Shown here one piece after another: positions 8,488 to 17,382 of a stretch of DNA of 64,000 nt; within the stretch, counting starts at the first letter, position 1; the number at the start of each line of letters is the position of its first letter. Under the pieces are notes generated by a model that was not told the origin of the DNA, ran no database searches, and saw nothing but the letters and a program-made list of their open reading frames with translations. Source of the DNA: Haloarcula sebkhae (GTDB lineage Archaea > Halobacteriota > Halobacteria > Halobacteriales > Haloarculaceae); the NCBI RefSeq assembly GCF_014647415.1, contig NZ_BMPD01000004.1, positions 1 through 64,000 of the forward strand, given 5' to 3'. A program made the position numbers and the translations under genes.

Positions 8488-9008
8488 CAGTACAGTGAGA
8501 TAGTCCTCCTCGCAACCGTAGCTACGCTCTGTCGGCGACGAACTTGATCCATCAGTATCAAGAATCCAACGACGGGGGCCGTTTTAGTAAACAGGCCATA
8601 CCGGCAAGCATGCTGTAGCATTAGCCTGTCGTTGATTTTCATATAGTTTGGACTGGGGCCCAACTACGATGCAAATAGGGGCATCCCAGAATTAAACGCC
8701 GCTTGGTTTAGCTGGCTTCATATATTCGATCAAGAAGCGACCATGGTCAGTTCGCGAGTGAACAGATGCTTAGCTGCTGGTATGGGTGTCTTGATCGGAT
8801 CCACCAAGATCACTTAAGAGTTATGTAATACACTGTGCGTGTTCCAAGACTATACGAGATGGCTGCGTACACCCTCTCTGATAGAAGATGACCAGAGTTT
8901 CGGATATATTGTCACAGTAGCATTGGCAGAGCAGCCAGCCGTTGTAGACTGTCTGAGTGAACCAGTACGAGGTTACTACTATTGAGGCTACTATCCCACC
9001 TTCCATCG
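8488..9008. other. Divergent intergenic region
   Basis: About 520 bases between the minus-strand GYG-tail gene and the plus-strand oxidoreductase. It should hold both promoters. It contains an imperfect inverted repeat around GATCGGATCCACCAAGATC (8794-8812). No gene seen. Confidence 0.5.
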
Positions 9009-10145
9009 ATGACTTACACTGTCGCAGTTATTGGGACTGGTGCAGATCCGGACGACCCGGATACCGACGGGTTCGCCATGGCATACAGACACGCAGGCGC
9101 GTATAGACGGTTAGATTCGTGCGAACTTGTCGCCTGTGCCGACGTCGTCCCGGAGAATGCGAAGAACTTCGGTGAACGATGGGACCTCCCGGACGGTAAC
9201 GTTTATACAGACACTGAGAAGATGCTCACTGCTGTCGAGCCCGACATTGTCAGTGTTTGCGTGCCGCCCCATATCCACGCACCTGTCGTGATGACGTGTG
9301 CTGAGAGTGGGGTAATGGACGCAATCCACTGTGAAAAGCCGATGGCAACGAGATGGGAGGACTGTCAAAAAATGGCATCGGCCTGTAAGCGGGCCGGAAT
9401 CCAACTTACGTTCAACCACCAACGACGGTTCGGAAAGCCGTTCCGGAAAGCCAAGTCGCTGCTTGAAAACGGAAAAATAGGCTCGTTAGAGCGAATCGAG
9501 CTCGGCGGAAAAAATCTGTTTGATTACGGATCACATCTATTTGATCTCTGCGGGTACTTCACTGACCAGACGATGTCGAAATGGGTGATGGCTGGGATCG
9601 AATACAGCGAAGAAAACGTACAGTTTGGGGCCCACAACGAGAATCAAGCCATCGCACAATGGCGGTATACGAACGGTGTCAACGGACTTGCATCGACAGG
9701 GGACGGTGGCATTGTCGACTGCCATATGGGACTGCTGGGCTCAAACGGAATGATGGAAATCGGTGGCGAGGTTCCGCTACGGGTGCGGACTGGGAAAAAC
9801 TGGACAACGGTCGACACTGGTGGAGAGGACGTACATGGTCCCAACGAAACAATATTCGACGCTGCAAAACAGAAGATAAGCGCTCGAATACCGGGAGCCA
9901 CTGTAGAAAACGCGAGACCCGAAGGTTATATTGACCGTGCAATAGCGGACACTGTCGACGCACTTGCCACAGGCCGCGAACCTGAACTTTCAGCTGACAA
10001 CGCACTGCAGGCAACGGAGCTTATATTCGGGTGCTGGGAGTCCGCTCGGCGGTGCGGCCGAGTCGATTTCCCACTGGAGATTGACGACAACCCATTGGAG
10101 TCGATGGTCGAAAGCGGACAAGTACTCGCTGCTGACAATCAGTAA
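9009..10145 (+). CDS. Gfo/Idh/MocA family sugar oxidoreductase
   Basis: 378-residue NAD(P)-dependent oxidoreductase, likely acting on a sugar or nucleotide sugar in glycan precursor synthesis. The Rossmann start is MTYTVAVIGTGADPDDPD. The family signature CEKPMAT (Glu-Lys-Pro, with the catalytic Lys) lies near residue 109, and the C-terminal catalytic region includes FDYGSHLFDLCGYF with the usual Asp/His arrangement. The in-frame upstream extension to 8982 is Leu/Ser-rich and unlike an N-terminus, so ATG 9009 is chosen. It is followed by a short overlapping gene and a flippase. The exact substrate is not deducible. Confidence 0.85.
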   Translation: MTYTVAVIGTGADPDDPDTDGFAMAYRHAGAYRRLDSCELVACADVVPENAKNFGERWDLPDGNVYTDTEKMLTAVEPDIVSVCVPPHIHAPVVMTCAESGVMDAIHCEKPMATRWEDCQKMASACKRAGIQLTFNHQRRFGKPFRKAKSLLENGKIGSLERIELGGKNLFDYGSHLFDLCGYFTDQTMSKWVMAGIEYSEENVQFGAHNENQAIAQWRYTNGVNGLASTGDGGIVDCHMGLLGSNGMMEIGGEVPLRVRTGKNWTTVDTGGEDVHGPNETIFDAAKQKISARIPGATVENARPEGYIDRAIADTVDALATGREPELSADNALQATELIFGCWESARRCGRVDFPLEIDDNPLESMVESGQVLAADNQ

Positions 10146-10242
10146 ATCCCAGTGTACTCAAACAGTTGCACACTGAGACGGTCTGTCGGGATACAGCCTG
10201 ATAGGTCGGCTGCGTCACAGTTACCTCGCCAATAACAAACAG

Positions 10243-10389
10243 ATGGTATCCGAAGTATGTAGCAACGGAGAGTCTATGCAGGCACAGCAATACAGAGTAT
10301 TGAGTCGGAAGAACGAACTGGCGTCCGTCAATCGGCCTGATGTCGTGGCTCGTTACACACGTGACGGGGAGTTCGAGCAACGATGCTAG
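10243..10389 (+). CDS. Possible 48-residue protein overlapping the flippase start
   Basis: ATG at 10243 and TAG at 10387-10389. The stop overlaps the first codons of the flippase gene at 10383, an arrangement typical of translational coupling. It contains SRKNELASVNRPDVVARYTR, which looks coding. No motif or family is recognised, and it fills most of the gap between the oxidoreductase and the flippase. It could also be a decayed frame. Confidence 0.35.
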   Translation: MVSEVCSNGESMQAQQYRVLSRKNELASVNRPDVVARYTRDGEFEQRC

Positions 10390-11888
10390 ATAAACTGAAA
10401 CGATTGATAAAACGACTGCTCCCGGCCAGTGATGATGTTATGGAGCAGGCTGTGAAGAGTGGCGTTTGGGTCGGCGTAATGAACGTCACTGAACGGGGGT
10501 TAGAGCTGCTATTGCTAGTCATCGTTGCTTCACTGTTGTCTCCACGTGCGTTCGGGCTGATGGGGATCGCGCTGTTAACGCTCTCGTCACTCAAGAAGTT
10601 CTCCGAGTTGGGCATCAAGTCCGCTTTGATACAGGCCGAGGAGGACAACGTCGACAGCGAGCTCAACACGGCCTGGACAATCGAGACTGCCAGGGGGACA
10701 GTAATCGCTTTGATCCTGTTCCTTGGGGCCCCGTTTATCGCATCGTTGTTCAACGAACCTGCGGCGACCGATCTGTTTCGGGTCATTGCCCTCTCGCCGT
10801 TTATTGTTGGGTTACGAAACCCTGCTGTCGTCTATTTCCAGAAGAGCCTAGACTTCCATAAAGAGTTCGTCTACAGAGTCAGCGGCGCGGTGGCGTACTT
10901 CATCGTCACTGTAGGCATAGCTCTGTATGAGCCCACTGTCTATGCACTGGCAATCGGATACATCGCCGGCGACGCAGCCCGATTCCTCGTCTCGTATATC
11001 GCAGACGGATACCGGCCATGGCCGTCGTTTGACCTCGACGTTGCGAAGAAACGGTACAGTTTCGGGAAGTGGGTCACGGCTAACTCGATCCTATATTTCC
11101 TGTACAGTCGAGGGGACGATGCGTTTGTCGGCTGGGCGCTCATGGCAAGTGCATTAGGGTTTTACCAGCTCGCCTACCGGCTCTCGAACGCACCGGCGAC
11201 CGAAATCACGCAGACGATCTCGAGTGTGACTTTTTCGGCGTATTCAAAAGTGCAGAACGATGTCGAGAAACTACGGTCCGGATACTTCCAGACGCTCAGG
11301 ATGACCACATTAGCCTCGTTCCCAGCAGCAATGGGTATCGCAGTAGTCGCACCCGCGTTTGTCGAGGCGTTTTTTACCCCCGAATGGCAGCCGATGATAC
11401 CAGTAATGCAGTTGCTAGCTATCTACGGCCTATTGCGTTCGATGGGTGCGACAATGGGACCGGTCTGGAAGGCAGTCGGACGACCCGACTATATAGCTAA
11501 ACTCTCTGCTGTGCGTGTAGCCCTCATTGCGATATTCATCTACCCAGCCACGATGATGTATGGAATCGAGGGTACCGCAGCCCTCATTACGGGCATTTAC
11601 ATCTTCCCGATGATGCCGATAGACACCTATCTTATTGCCCGGACCGTCGGAGCGTCTCCAGTCCGGGTCCTCAGAGAGGTCTCGTATCCACTGGCGGCAA
11701 GTCTTGGAATGGCAGCCGCAGTGACTTACGTCCATCAGACAGTGGCTCTTAATGCGCCGGTATTGGAGTTTGTCCTGTTAATTCTCGTGGGTATCGGAGT
11801 GTATGTGGCTCTGGCTCTGGCCCTCATGTTTAGTTTTAATTGGGAAGTCAAGCAGAACCTCGAATCAATATTCGACGCGTTGGCGTGA
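10383..11888 (+). CDS. Wzx-like polysaccharide flippase
   Basis: 501-residue polytopic membrane protein of the polysaccharide transporter (PST/MOP) superfamily. After a short basic N-terminus (DKLKRLIKRLL) about 12-14 hydrophobic segments follow. The early motif SGVWVGVMNVTERGLELLLL and the loop FGLMGIALLTLSSLKKFSELG are typical of RfbX/Wzx proteins, which move lipid-linked oligosaccharides across the membrane. Length fits the family (about 480-510). It sits between sugar-modifying and sulfatase-fold genes, consistent with export of a surface glycan. The substrate is unknown. Confidence 0.85.
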   Translation: MLDKLKRLIKRLLPASDDVMEQAVKSGVWVGVMNVTERGLELLLLVIVASLLSPRAFGLMGIALLTLSSLKKFSELGIKSALIQAEEDNVDSELNTAWTIETARGTVIALILFLGAPFIASLFNEPAATDLFRVIALSPFIVGLRNPAVVYFQKSLDFHKEFVYRVSGAVAYFIVTVGIALYEPTVYALAIGYIAGDAARFLVSYIADGYRPWPSFDLDVAKKRYSFGKWVTANSILYFLYSRGDDAFVGWALMASALGFYQLAYRLSNAPATEITQTISSVTFSAYSKVQNDVEKLRSGYFQTLRMTTLASFPAAMGIAVVAPAFVEAFFTPEWQPMIPVMQLLAIYGLLRSMGATMGPVWKAVGRPDYIAKLSAVRVALIAIFIYPATMMYGIEGTAALITGIYIFPMMPIDTYLIARTVGASPVRVLREVSYPLAASLGMAAAVTYVHQTVALNAPVLEFVLLILVGIGVYVALALALMFSFNWEVKQNLESIFDALA

Positions 11889-11946
11889 TCAAAATGAGAC
11901 AGACAATCCAAACCAATCGACCCGGCGAACAGAGGAGTGGAGCGCA

Positions 11947-12450
11947 ATGAAGCGACGATCAGTGCTTGCTGGCGTCGTCCCGTTTTTACAGGGCGGGCGG
12001 TGGTTAGATCAGCTGCTGCTCGTCAATCAAGGTGAGATAGTTCAAAAGCGGTTCGTCGGCATCGCCGAGGGAGAGACGACTGAGATCGCCGTCATTGACG
12101 ATGACGGGACAACTGTTTCATCCGAACACGAGGAGCAGCTTGGGCAGTCACCAGCAGAAATATCACCTGAGGTTGCAACCTCGCTACGGGAGACATACGA
12201 TTCGATACGTTTCCACGTCACAGTAAATCACCACACCGGTAGTCTCAAAGTCTTCAGCCGGACCGGATTGGTGGAATACCGAACATCAAGGGCGCTCTAC
12301 AGCGGGACTGCAGTGGGTGACCATATTTCGTTTCAGACATCTCTCCTGAACAGTGATACCATCATCTCACTATCGTGTCTGGCAGAGGAAAAGGAGTCTC
12401 TACAACGTCGGTGTCGAGTCGGAGTGGAAGATCCGACTGCGGAACGATAG
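11947..12450 (+). CDS. Exported protein of unknown function
   Basis: 167 residues starting MKRRSVLAGVVPFLQGG, which resembles a short Tat-type start (RR-S-V-L) but has a weak hydrophobic core. The mature part is a soluble beta-rich domain (EGETTEIAVIDDDGTTV, FHVTVNHHTGSLKVFSRTG). ATG 11947 is chosen because the longer frame up to 11803 overlaps the flippase. It begins 58 bp after the flippase stop and probably belongs to the same transcript. I recognise no family. Confidence 0.55.
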   Translation: MKRRSVLAGVVPFLQGGRWLDQLLLVNQGEIVQKRFVGIAEGETTEIAVIDDDGTTVSSEHEEQLGQSPAEISPEVATSLRETYDSIRFHVTVNHHTGSLKVFSRTGLVEYRTSRALYSGTAVGDHISFQTSLLNSDTIISLSCLAEEKESLQRRCRVGVEDPTAER

Positions 12451-12713
12451 CGCCGTATAGGAGCCGACTCGTAGCTATTTCAGAGGTATGAACTGTTAGG
12501 TGTTATAAATAGTAAGTCATAGTTTACTGTGGCCCCATTATTACAATAGCGTCATTTTCACAGTATTGCATAATTTTGAGGCCTGCTAGAAGAGATCAAC
12601 AATGGATCGAAACGGTGTGGCCGACTGGTGAATTGTCGAAAGGAGTTGGCCGGGAGAACGAATCAGTTTTGCTCGATATAACAATACGTATACCGACAGA
12701 TTGTCAATTACAG

Positions 12714-13628
12714 ATGTACACGCTGGAGTCACTAAAACACGGACTTGACAACCCACACAAGATTTTGCAGGAGGTCAACCGGCTGTACCACCGACGGTTA
12801 CGAACATGGCCGTACAACCGAGATGGAATCGATGTTTTTGCCAGAGACTGGGATCACCTCCTCATTTTAGATGCGTGCCGATACGACATGTTCGCAGAGC
12901 AGAGTTCGCTCCCGGGCGAGCTCGAGCCAGTGCGGTCTAAGGCGTCAGCCACAGAGGAGTTTCTCGAAGCGAATTTCGACGGACGAGAACTCCTCGACAC
13001 GGTGTATGTGACAGGGAGTCCGATGCTTCACAGGCACCGGAGCAAAATACAGACGCATTTACACGATGTCATCAACGTCTGGAAGGAGGACGGCTGGAAC
13101 GAGGAGTACCGAACTGTCCTTCCAAAAACGATGACCGAGGCCGCTATCAAAGCGAAAGAGCGCTACCCCAACAAGCGACTGCTAGTCCATTACCTACAGC
13201 CACACTATCCGTTCCTCGGACCGACCGGTCAGAAGTATTTCGACCTCGATCGGCTCGATTTCGAGTGGTACAAGCTTCTCAGCGGCGATTTAAATGTCTC
13301 CGACGCTGTTGTTGAGCGGGCGTTCAAAGAGAACCTTGACGTGGTACTGCCTGAGGTTGCGCGGCTTTTCGACGAGTTTTCGGGAAAAACGGTGGTCAGT
13401 GCCGACCACGGGCAGGTCATTGGTGAACGCGGGTTCCCGATACCGATCCGTGAATACGGCCACCCGCAGGGAATATACTCCGAGGAACTGGTGAAGGTTC
13501 CCTGGTTAACGTACGAAACCGGGGATCGGCCCAAAATCATTGCTGAGAATTCTGGTGAATCAGCGACTACAGATCACGACGAAGAAGCCGCTCGCCAGCG
13601 GCTTGAGCATCTTGGCTACGTAAGCTGA
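12714..13628 (+). CDS. Sulfatase/alkaline-phosphatase-superfamily hydrolase
   Basis: 304-residue member of the alkaline phosphatase/sulfatase fold found in many haloarchaeal glycan loci. The metal/nucleophile region is DHLLILDACRYDMFAE, where Cys sits at the usual Ser/Thr/Cys nucleophile position. A second metal site is SADHGQVIGERG, followed by EYGHPQGIY. No Sec or Tat signal is visible, suggesting a cytoplasmic or membrane-peripheral location. ATG 12714 is preferred because the upstream in-frame extension is not domain-like. It may transfer or remove phosphate or sulfate groups on the polymer. A second such enzyme is at 20006-21202. Confidence 0.8.
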   Translation: MYTLESLKHGLDNPHKILQEVNRLYHRRLRTWPYNRDGIDVFARDWDHLLILDACRYDMFAEQSSLPGELEPVRSKASATEEFLEANFDGRELLDTVYVTGSPMLHRHRSKIQTHLHDVINVWKEDGWNEEYRTVLPKTMTEAAIKAKERYPNKRLLVHYLQPHYPFLGPTGQKYFDLDRLDFEWYKLLSGDLNVSDAVVERAFKENLDVVLPEVARLFDEFSGKTVVSADHGQVIGERGFPIPIREYGHPQGIYSEELVKVPWLTYETGDRPKIIAENSGESATTDHDEEAARQRLEHLGYVS

Positions 13629-13630
13629 CT

Positions 13631-13647
13631 AGGACTGTTAGAGTCCT
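13631..13647 (+). terminator. Possible hairpin terminator
   Basis: AGGACT (13631-13636) and AGTCCT (13642-13647) form a 6-bp stem with loop GTTAG, just after the sulfatase-fold gene and followed by TTTC. Archaeal termination usually depends on T-runs more than on hairpins, so this is tentative. Confidence 0.3.
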
Positions 13648-13878
13648 TTCATCAGTGGCTGAACTCAGTGACTGAGACCCCTAAGCGATGTTTGCGCCAG
13701 TAATAGAGAGAGTCATACCAAGCGTCACCACGTATAATAGTATTTGCTTAAAGCCAAAAGTACACAATAATATTACCATACCAACCTGATTCCGGTTGTT
13801 TGATAATCATTTTCATTGCTAATTTGCCTTATTTTTCTGGTATGCAAGAAATTAGTACTTGAGTAGCAAACTAGCCCG

Positions 13879-16083
13879 TTGATACCCTATCCGGTAACAA
13901 CGAATAAAATAGTAAATAGGGATTACCGGAGTGTGACCAAAAAAGAACAGAATAGCTCCCACGACAGCGACAACCTGTCGAGAGAAAATAAGAGCAAGAC
14001 GGGAACAACCGTCGTAGACCGCCGCACGTGCATGAAATTAGCAGGTGTCGCCGCTGCGTCCATCGCAGGTTGCACCGGTAAAGGTGCTCCTACTACAGGT
14101 GGATCGGCAGCAAAATTCGGGTATGGCGGTGAGCCTGCAGTTACGACGCAACTCACTGCGGTTGATGTTTCGAAGGTGGCAGGAGACACGAGCATGCTGA
14201 ATTCGGTCAGCAGTCTCAGCATCGATTCCCCGCTCTCGACGACACTATCTCCCGGGTCGTCTGATCTCTTCGCGTTCAAGCCCGACGGCGCAGACGCAAC
14301 GGTTAAATTCACGCCTGACTCTGAGACAGGCGCCACCGCGCTCGGTATATTCAACCCCGACGGTGAGCTCCTGTCTCAGGCGTATGCGAGTTCGAATGCC
14401 CCGGTGTTTCTCCCCGAATCCTTCTCAGCTAGTGGCACACACTATCTGCAAGTCATGGATGTCAGTCGAACCGGTGCCGATTACTCACTGAACATCTCGA
14501 CGGACAGTACGACACAGTCTCAGTCACCGTACGAGGGGACAGTCAAATCGATTCCTGGACGGATCCAGGCGCAGAATTTCGACATCGGCGGCGAAGGCGA
14601 GGCATATCACGATACGTCCGGTGGGAACATCTACGGCTCTGCTGTCCGTGACACTGATGTCGACATCCGGACAACAGAAGACGAGTCCGGAAAGTACAAT
14701 ATCGGCTACTTCCAAGCCGGGGAGTGGCTGGAGTACACCGCTGATGTTTCTCCCGGGACCTACGATATCAGAGTCCGGGTGGCATCAGCACTCTCGAACG
14801 GACAACTTGAACTGTCACTCGGAGACCAGACCCTAGCGACTGTCGATGTCCCAAACACGGGTGACTGGACCTCATGGGAGACAATCACGATAGAGGACAT
14901 CGAAATCAAATCCGAGCAGCAAACGACGCTTCGCGTTGAGGCACTGGATTCCGGCGTGGAGTTCAATTGGATCGAGTTCGATAAGATCAAACTTCAGAAG
15001 CCGTACAACGGGACGCCTGCGACGATTCCTGGGCGCATCGAGGCCCAAAACTACGACACCGGCGGCGAAGGTATCGCGTACTCCGATACGACATCCGGAA
15101 ACGAATACGATACCAGTTATCGTGATACCGATGTCGACCTCCGAGAGACCCAAGACGACTCCGGAGCGTACAACGTCGGCTACTTTGAGGACGGCGAATG
15201 GCTCGAATACTCAGTTGATGTTTCTCCGGGACAATACAATCTCAAGGTCCGCGTCGCAACGACACGAGACAATAGGCAACTCCGGTTCTCTCTCGGCGAC
15301 AAAGAGTTAGGCACCGTCGACGTGCCCAGCACCGGCGGTTGGACGATGTGGGAGACGGCGACGCTGGAGGACGTGACCATCGACGCCGACGGACAGCAAG
15401 TCCTCCGGGTCGAAGCCGTCGGTTCTGGGATCGACTTCAACTGGGCCGAATTTACCGTCGCCGGCAACCAGCCGTTCAGCGACGTCCCGACACTCCCAGA
15501 CCGGGTGCAGGCACAAAAGTACGACCTCGGCGGCGAGGGTGTGTCGTACCACGATACCACCACCGGCAACGAGTACGATCTCAACTATCGCGACTCCGAC
15601 GTCGACATCCGGCAGACACAGGACGCATCCGGGGAGTACAACGTCGGCTACTTCGAGGACGGCGAGTGGCTCGAATACACCGCAGAGGTGCCGGTCGGAA
15701 CGTATGACATCGACGTCCGCGTGGCGACGACGCAAACCGATAGGCAGCTTCAGGTGTCACTCGACGGCGAGCCAGTCGGGACCGTCGATATCCCGAACAC
15801 CGGTGGCTGGACTACCTGGGAGACGGCGACGCTTCCCGACATAACGGTCCAAGACGACGGCGAACACGTCATCCAAGTGAAAGCGATTGGCTCCGGCATT
15901 GATCTCAACTGGTTCGAATTCCGCAAAGCAGCCAGCACGGAGACTGAGACTGAAACCGAGACGTCGACACAGACGCCGACCGAAACAGAGACGCCGACCG
16001 AAACAGAAACCACGACAGAGTCAGGCACTGACGACTTTGGCAACGAAGGCTACGGAATGGGTGGGTACGGGGGTACCCAATAA
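13879..16083 (+). CDS. Tat lipoprotein with PPC-like domain and three CBM6-like modules
   Basis: Secreted, lipid-anchored carbohydrate-binding protein of 734 residues. The twin-arginine signal DRRTCMKLAG is followed by the lipobox SIAGC. A beta domain like the bacterial pre-peptidase C-terminal domain spans about 115-210. Three similar modules start near residues 218, 376 and 533, each with PGRI-QAQN/K, YHDT or YSDT, VGYF-GEWLEY and a closing FNW or LNWFEF phrase, as in CBM6/CBM35 lectin folds. A Thr/Glu-rich linker leads to the tail FGNEGYGMGGYGGTQ. The TTG at 13879 is one start; GTG 13933 is also possible. The module likely holds the cell's own polysaccharide at the surface. Confidence 0.8.
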   Translation: MIPYPVTTNKIVNRDYRSVTKKEQNSSHDSDNLSRENKSKTGTTVVDRRTCMKLAGVAAASIAGCTGKGAPTTGGSAAKFGYGGEPAVTTQLTAVDVSKVAGDTSMLNSVSSLSIDSPLSTTLSPGSSDLFAFKPDGADATVKFTPDSETGATALGIFNPDGELLSQAYASSNAPVFLPESFSASGTHYLQVMDVSRTGADYSLNISTDSTTQSQSPYEGTVKSIPGRIQAQNFDIGGEGEAYHDTSGGNIYGSAVRDTDVDIRTTEDESGKYNIGYFQAGEWLEYTADVSPGTYDIRVRVASALSNGQLELSLGDQTLATVDVPNTGDWTSWETITIEDIEIKSEQQTTLRVEALDSGVEFNWIEFDKIKLQKPYNGTPATIPGRIEAQNYDTGGEGIAYSDTTSGNEYDTSYRDTDVDLRETQDDSGAYNVGYFEDGEWLEYSVDVSPGQYNLKVRVATTRDNRQLRFSLGDKELGTVDVPSTGGWTMWETATLEDVTIDADGQQVLRVEAVGSGIDFNWAEFTVAGNQPFSDVPTLPDRVQAQKYDLGGEGVSYHDTTTGNEYDLNYRDSDVDIRQTQDASGEYNVGYFEDGEWLEYTAEVPVGTYDIDVRVATTQTDRQLQVSLDGEPVGTVDIPNTGGWTTWETATLPDITVQDDGEHVIQVKAIGSGIDLNWFEFRKAASTETETETETSTQTPTETETPTETETTTESGTDDFGNEGYGMGGYGGTQ

Positions 16084-16095
16084 CACGACAGAAAC

Positions 16096-17355
16096 ATGTC
16101 AGAACGATACAACACGCCCGCTGAGGGCACGCTCGATTGGCACGTACCACTTAACGAAAACTTCGAGAAGCTCGACAGTCACGTCGAGCTCCGGGACGCT
16201 GAGTCCAATATCAGCCAGTACGAACCGAAAACAGGGGCGAAGTTCCTCGCGACCGACACTGGCACGGTGTACATCGGTGACGGCAGTAACTGGAACCGGA
16301 TCGGCAGCCTCAGCGCGAGCGACTCCTCTGTCTCTGAGGCGGACGACGGGACTCTCATTGCTCCACCTGGCGAAGTACATGCCGTAATCGATCAGGCTTC
16401 ATCTTCTCAGACGTGGGCTCAGGCTCCGGTCCAAACAGTAAAGCTAGTTTCTGGGGAGAATTACTTCCCATCAGAAACCATTCGCGTCAAGCGGAATGTT
16501 CGACTCGAATGTAATGGGGCGCGGATCGTCCCAGATGGTGATTTTAATATCTTTGAGATGTACCGGGGATCACAGTTAGTAGATCCGTTTGTCGATACTC
16601 GGCCGGTAAATTGGAGTTCGGTGCAGATTGTAGTTGGTGCTGACGACGCAGCAAAAGTGGAACTACCGAACCGGGCATCCGTGAAAAACGCCTATCTAAT
16701 GGGAACACCTGGAGAAGGAATCGGGCTTCAATTCCGTGGTGGCAATAGACCATGCTCAATGCAAATTGCTAACGGACAGTTACTTGGATTCGATATTGCT
16801 ATCGATTGCTACGCCAGTGGAAACGATTTCAGTGGGCAGGGCGACTGGTCGAACGGAAATCAGTTCTCCGGCTCAATTGAAGCATTCCGAACCGGTGTCC
16901 GACATCGTTCAGAGGGAGCAGCATCTACGGGGAATGTCTTTAGATTGATGGTACAACCAGATAACGATGTGAGCGAATGGCTCTGGTATATGGATGACGA
17001 CCCACGCTCTAGCTCCGAGCGTGATGACAATTATTATAAAAAGTCCAGTAATACTATGATTGCCTTCCCATGGGATACTGACAATTTCACCGATAATAAT
17101 CAATTTGCTGAAAATAGTGACCGGAAGCCCCCAATATGGTATCTTGGCGAAGGTATCAATTATGGTAACTCATTAGTCGATCTATCTGGGAAACTGGGTA
17201 ATCAGTATATTGTCAATAATTCCGATTATCCAGATCGTAACGGTATCTTCACTTATCATGGTGGACAGGTAACTGGAACGAATCAGTTCAGTCACCCGCC
17301 AGCATATCAGCGAAATCCTGAGAGTCGGATATGGCACGAAGACTCAAAGAATTAA
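16096..17355 (+). CDS. Beta-helix (pectate-lyase-like) surface protein, copy A
   Basis: 419 residues without Sec or Tat signal. The N-terminal block DWHVPLNENFEKLDSHVELR and GAKFLATDTGTVYIGDG is a module seen at the start of tail-spike or pectate-lyase-like proteins. The rest is a right-handed beta-helix-type region rich in Asn/Gly turns (NGARIVPDGDFNIFE, SNGNQFSGSIEAFRTG, GNSLVDLSGKLGNQYIVNN). It begins 12 bp after the CBM6 lipoprotein, so the two are probably one transcript. Codon use drifts AT-rich in the second half. A paralogue lies head-on at 17383-18678. It may bind, cleave or epimerise the polysaccharide; no catalytic residues can be named. Confidence 0.65.
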   Translation: MSERYNTPAEGTLDWHVPLNENFEKLDSHVELRDAESNISQYEPKTGAKFLATDTGTVYIGDGSNWNRIGSLSASDSSVSEADDGTLIAPPGEVHAVIDQASSSQTWAQAPVQTVKLVSGENYFPSETIRVKRNVRLECNGARIVPDGDFNIFEMYRGSQLVDPFVDTRPVNWSSVQIVVGADDAAKVELPNRASVKNAYLMGTPGEGIGLQFRGGNRPCSMQIANGQLLGFDIAIDCYASGNDFSGQGDWSNGNQFSGSIEAFRTGVRHRSEGAASTGNVFRLMVQPDNDVSEWLWYMDDDPRSSSERDDNYYKKSSNTMIAFPWDTDNFTDNNQFAENSDRKPPIWYLGEGINYGNSLVDLSGKLGNQYIVNNSDYPDRNGIFTYHGGQVTGTNQFSHPPAYQRNPESRIWHEDSKN

Positions 17356-17382
17356 TTTTCGGGCTCTATTTGATATCCCTCA

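Noticed and set aside
15307-15735. Several open frames antisense to the CBM6-like modules
   Set aside because: They mirror the repeat structure of the real gene and have non-acidic, low-complexity products.
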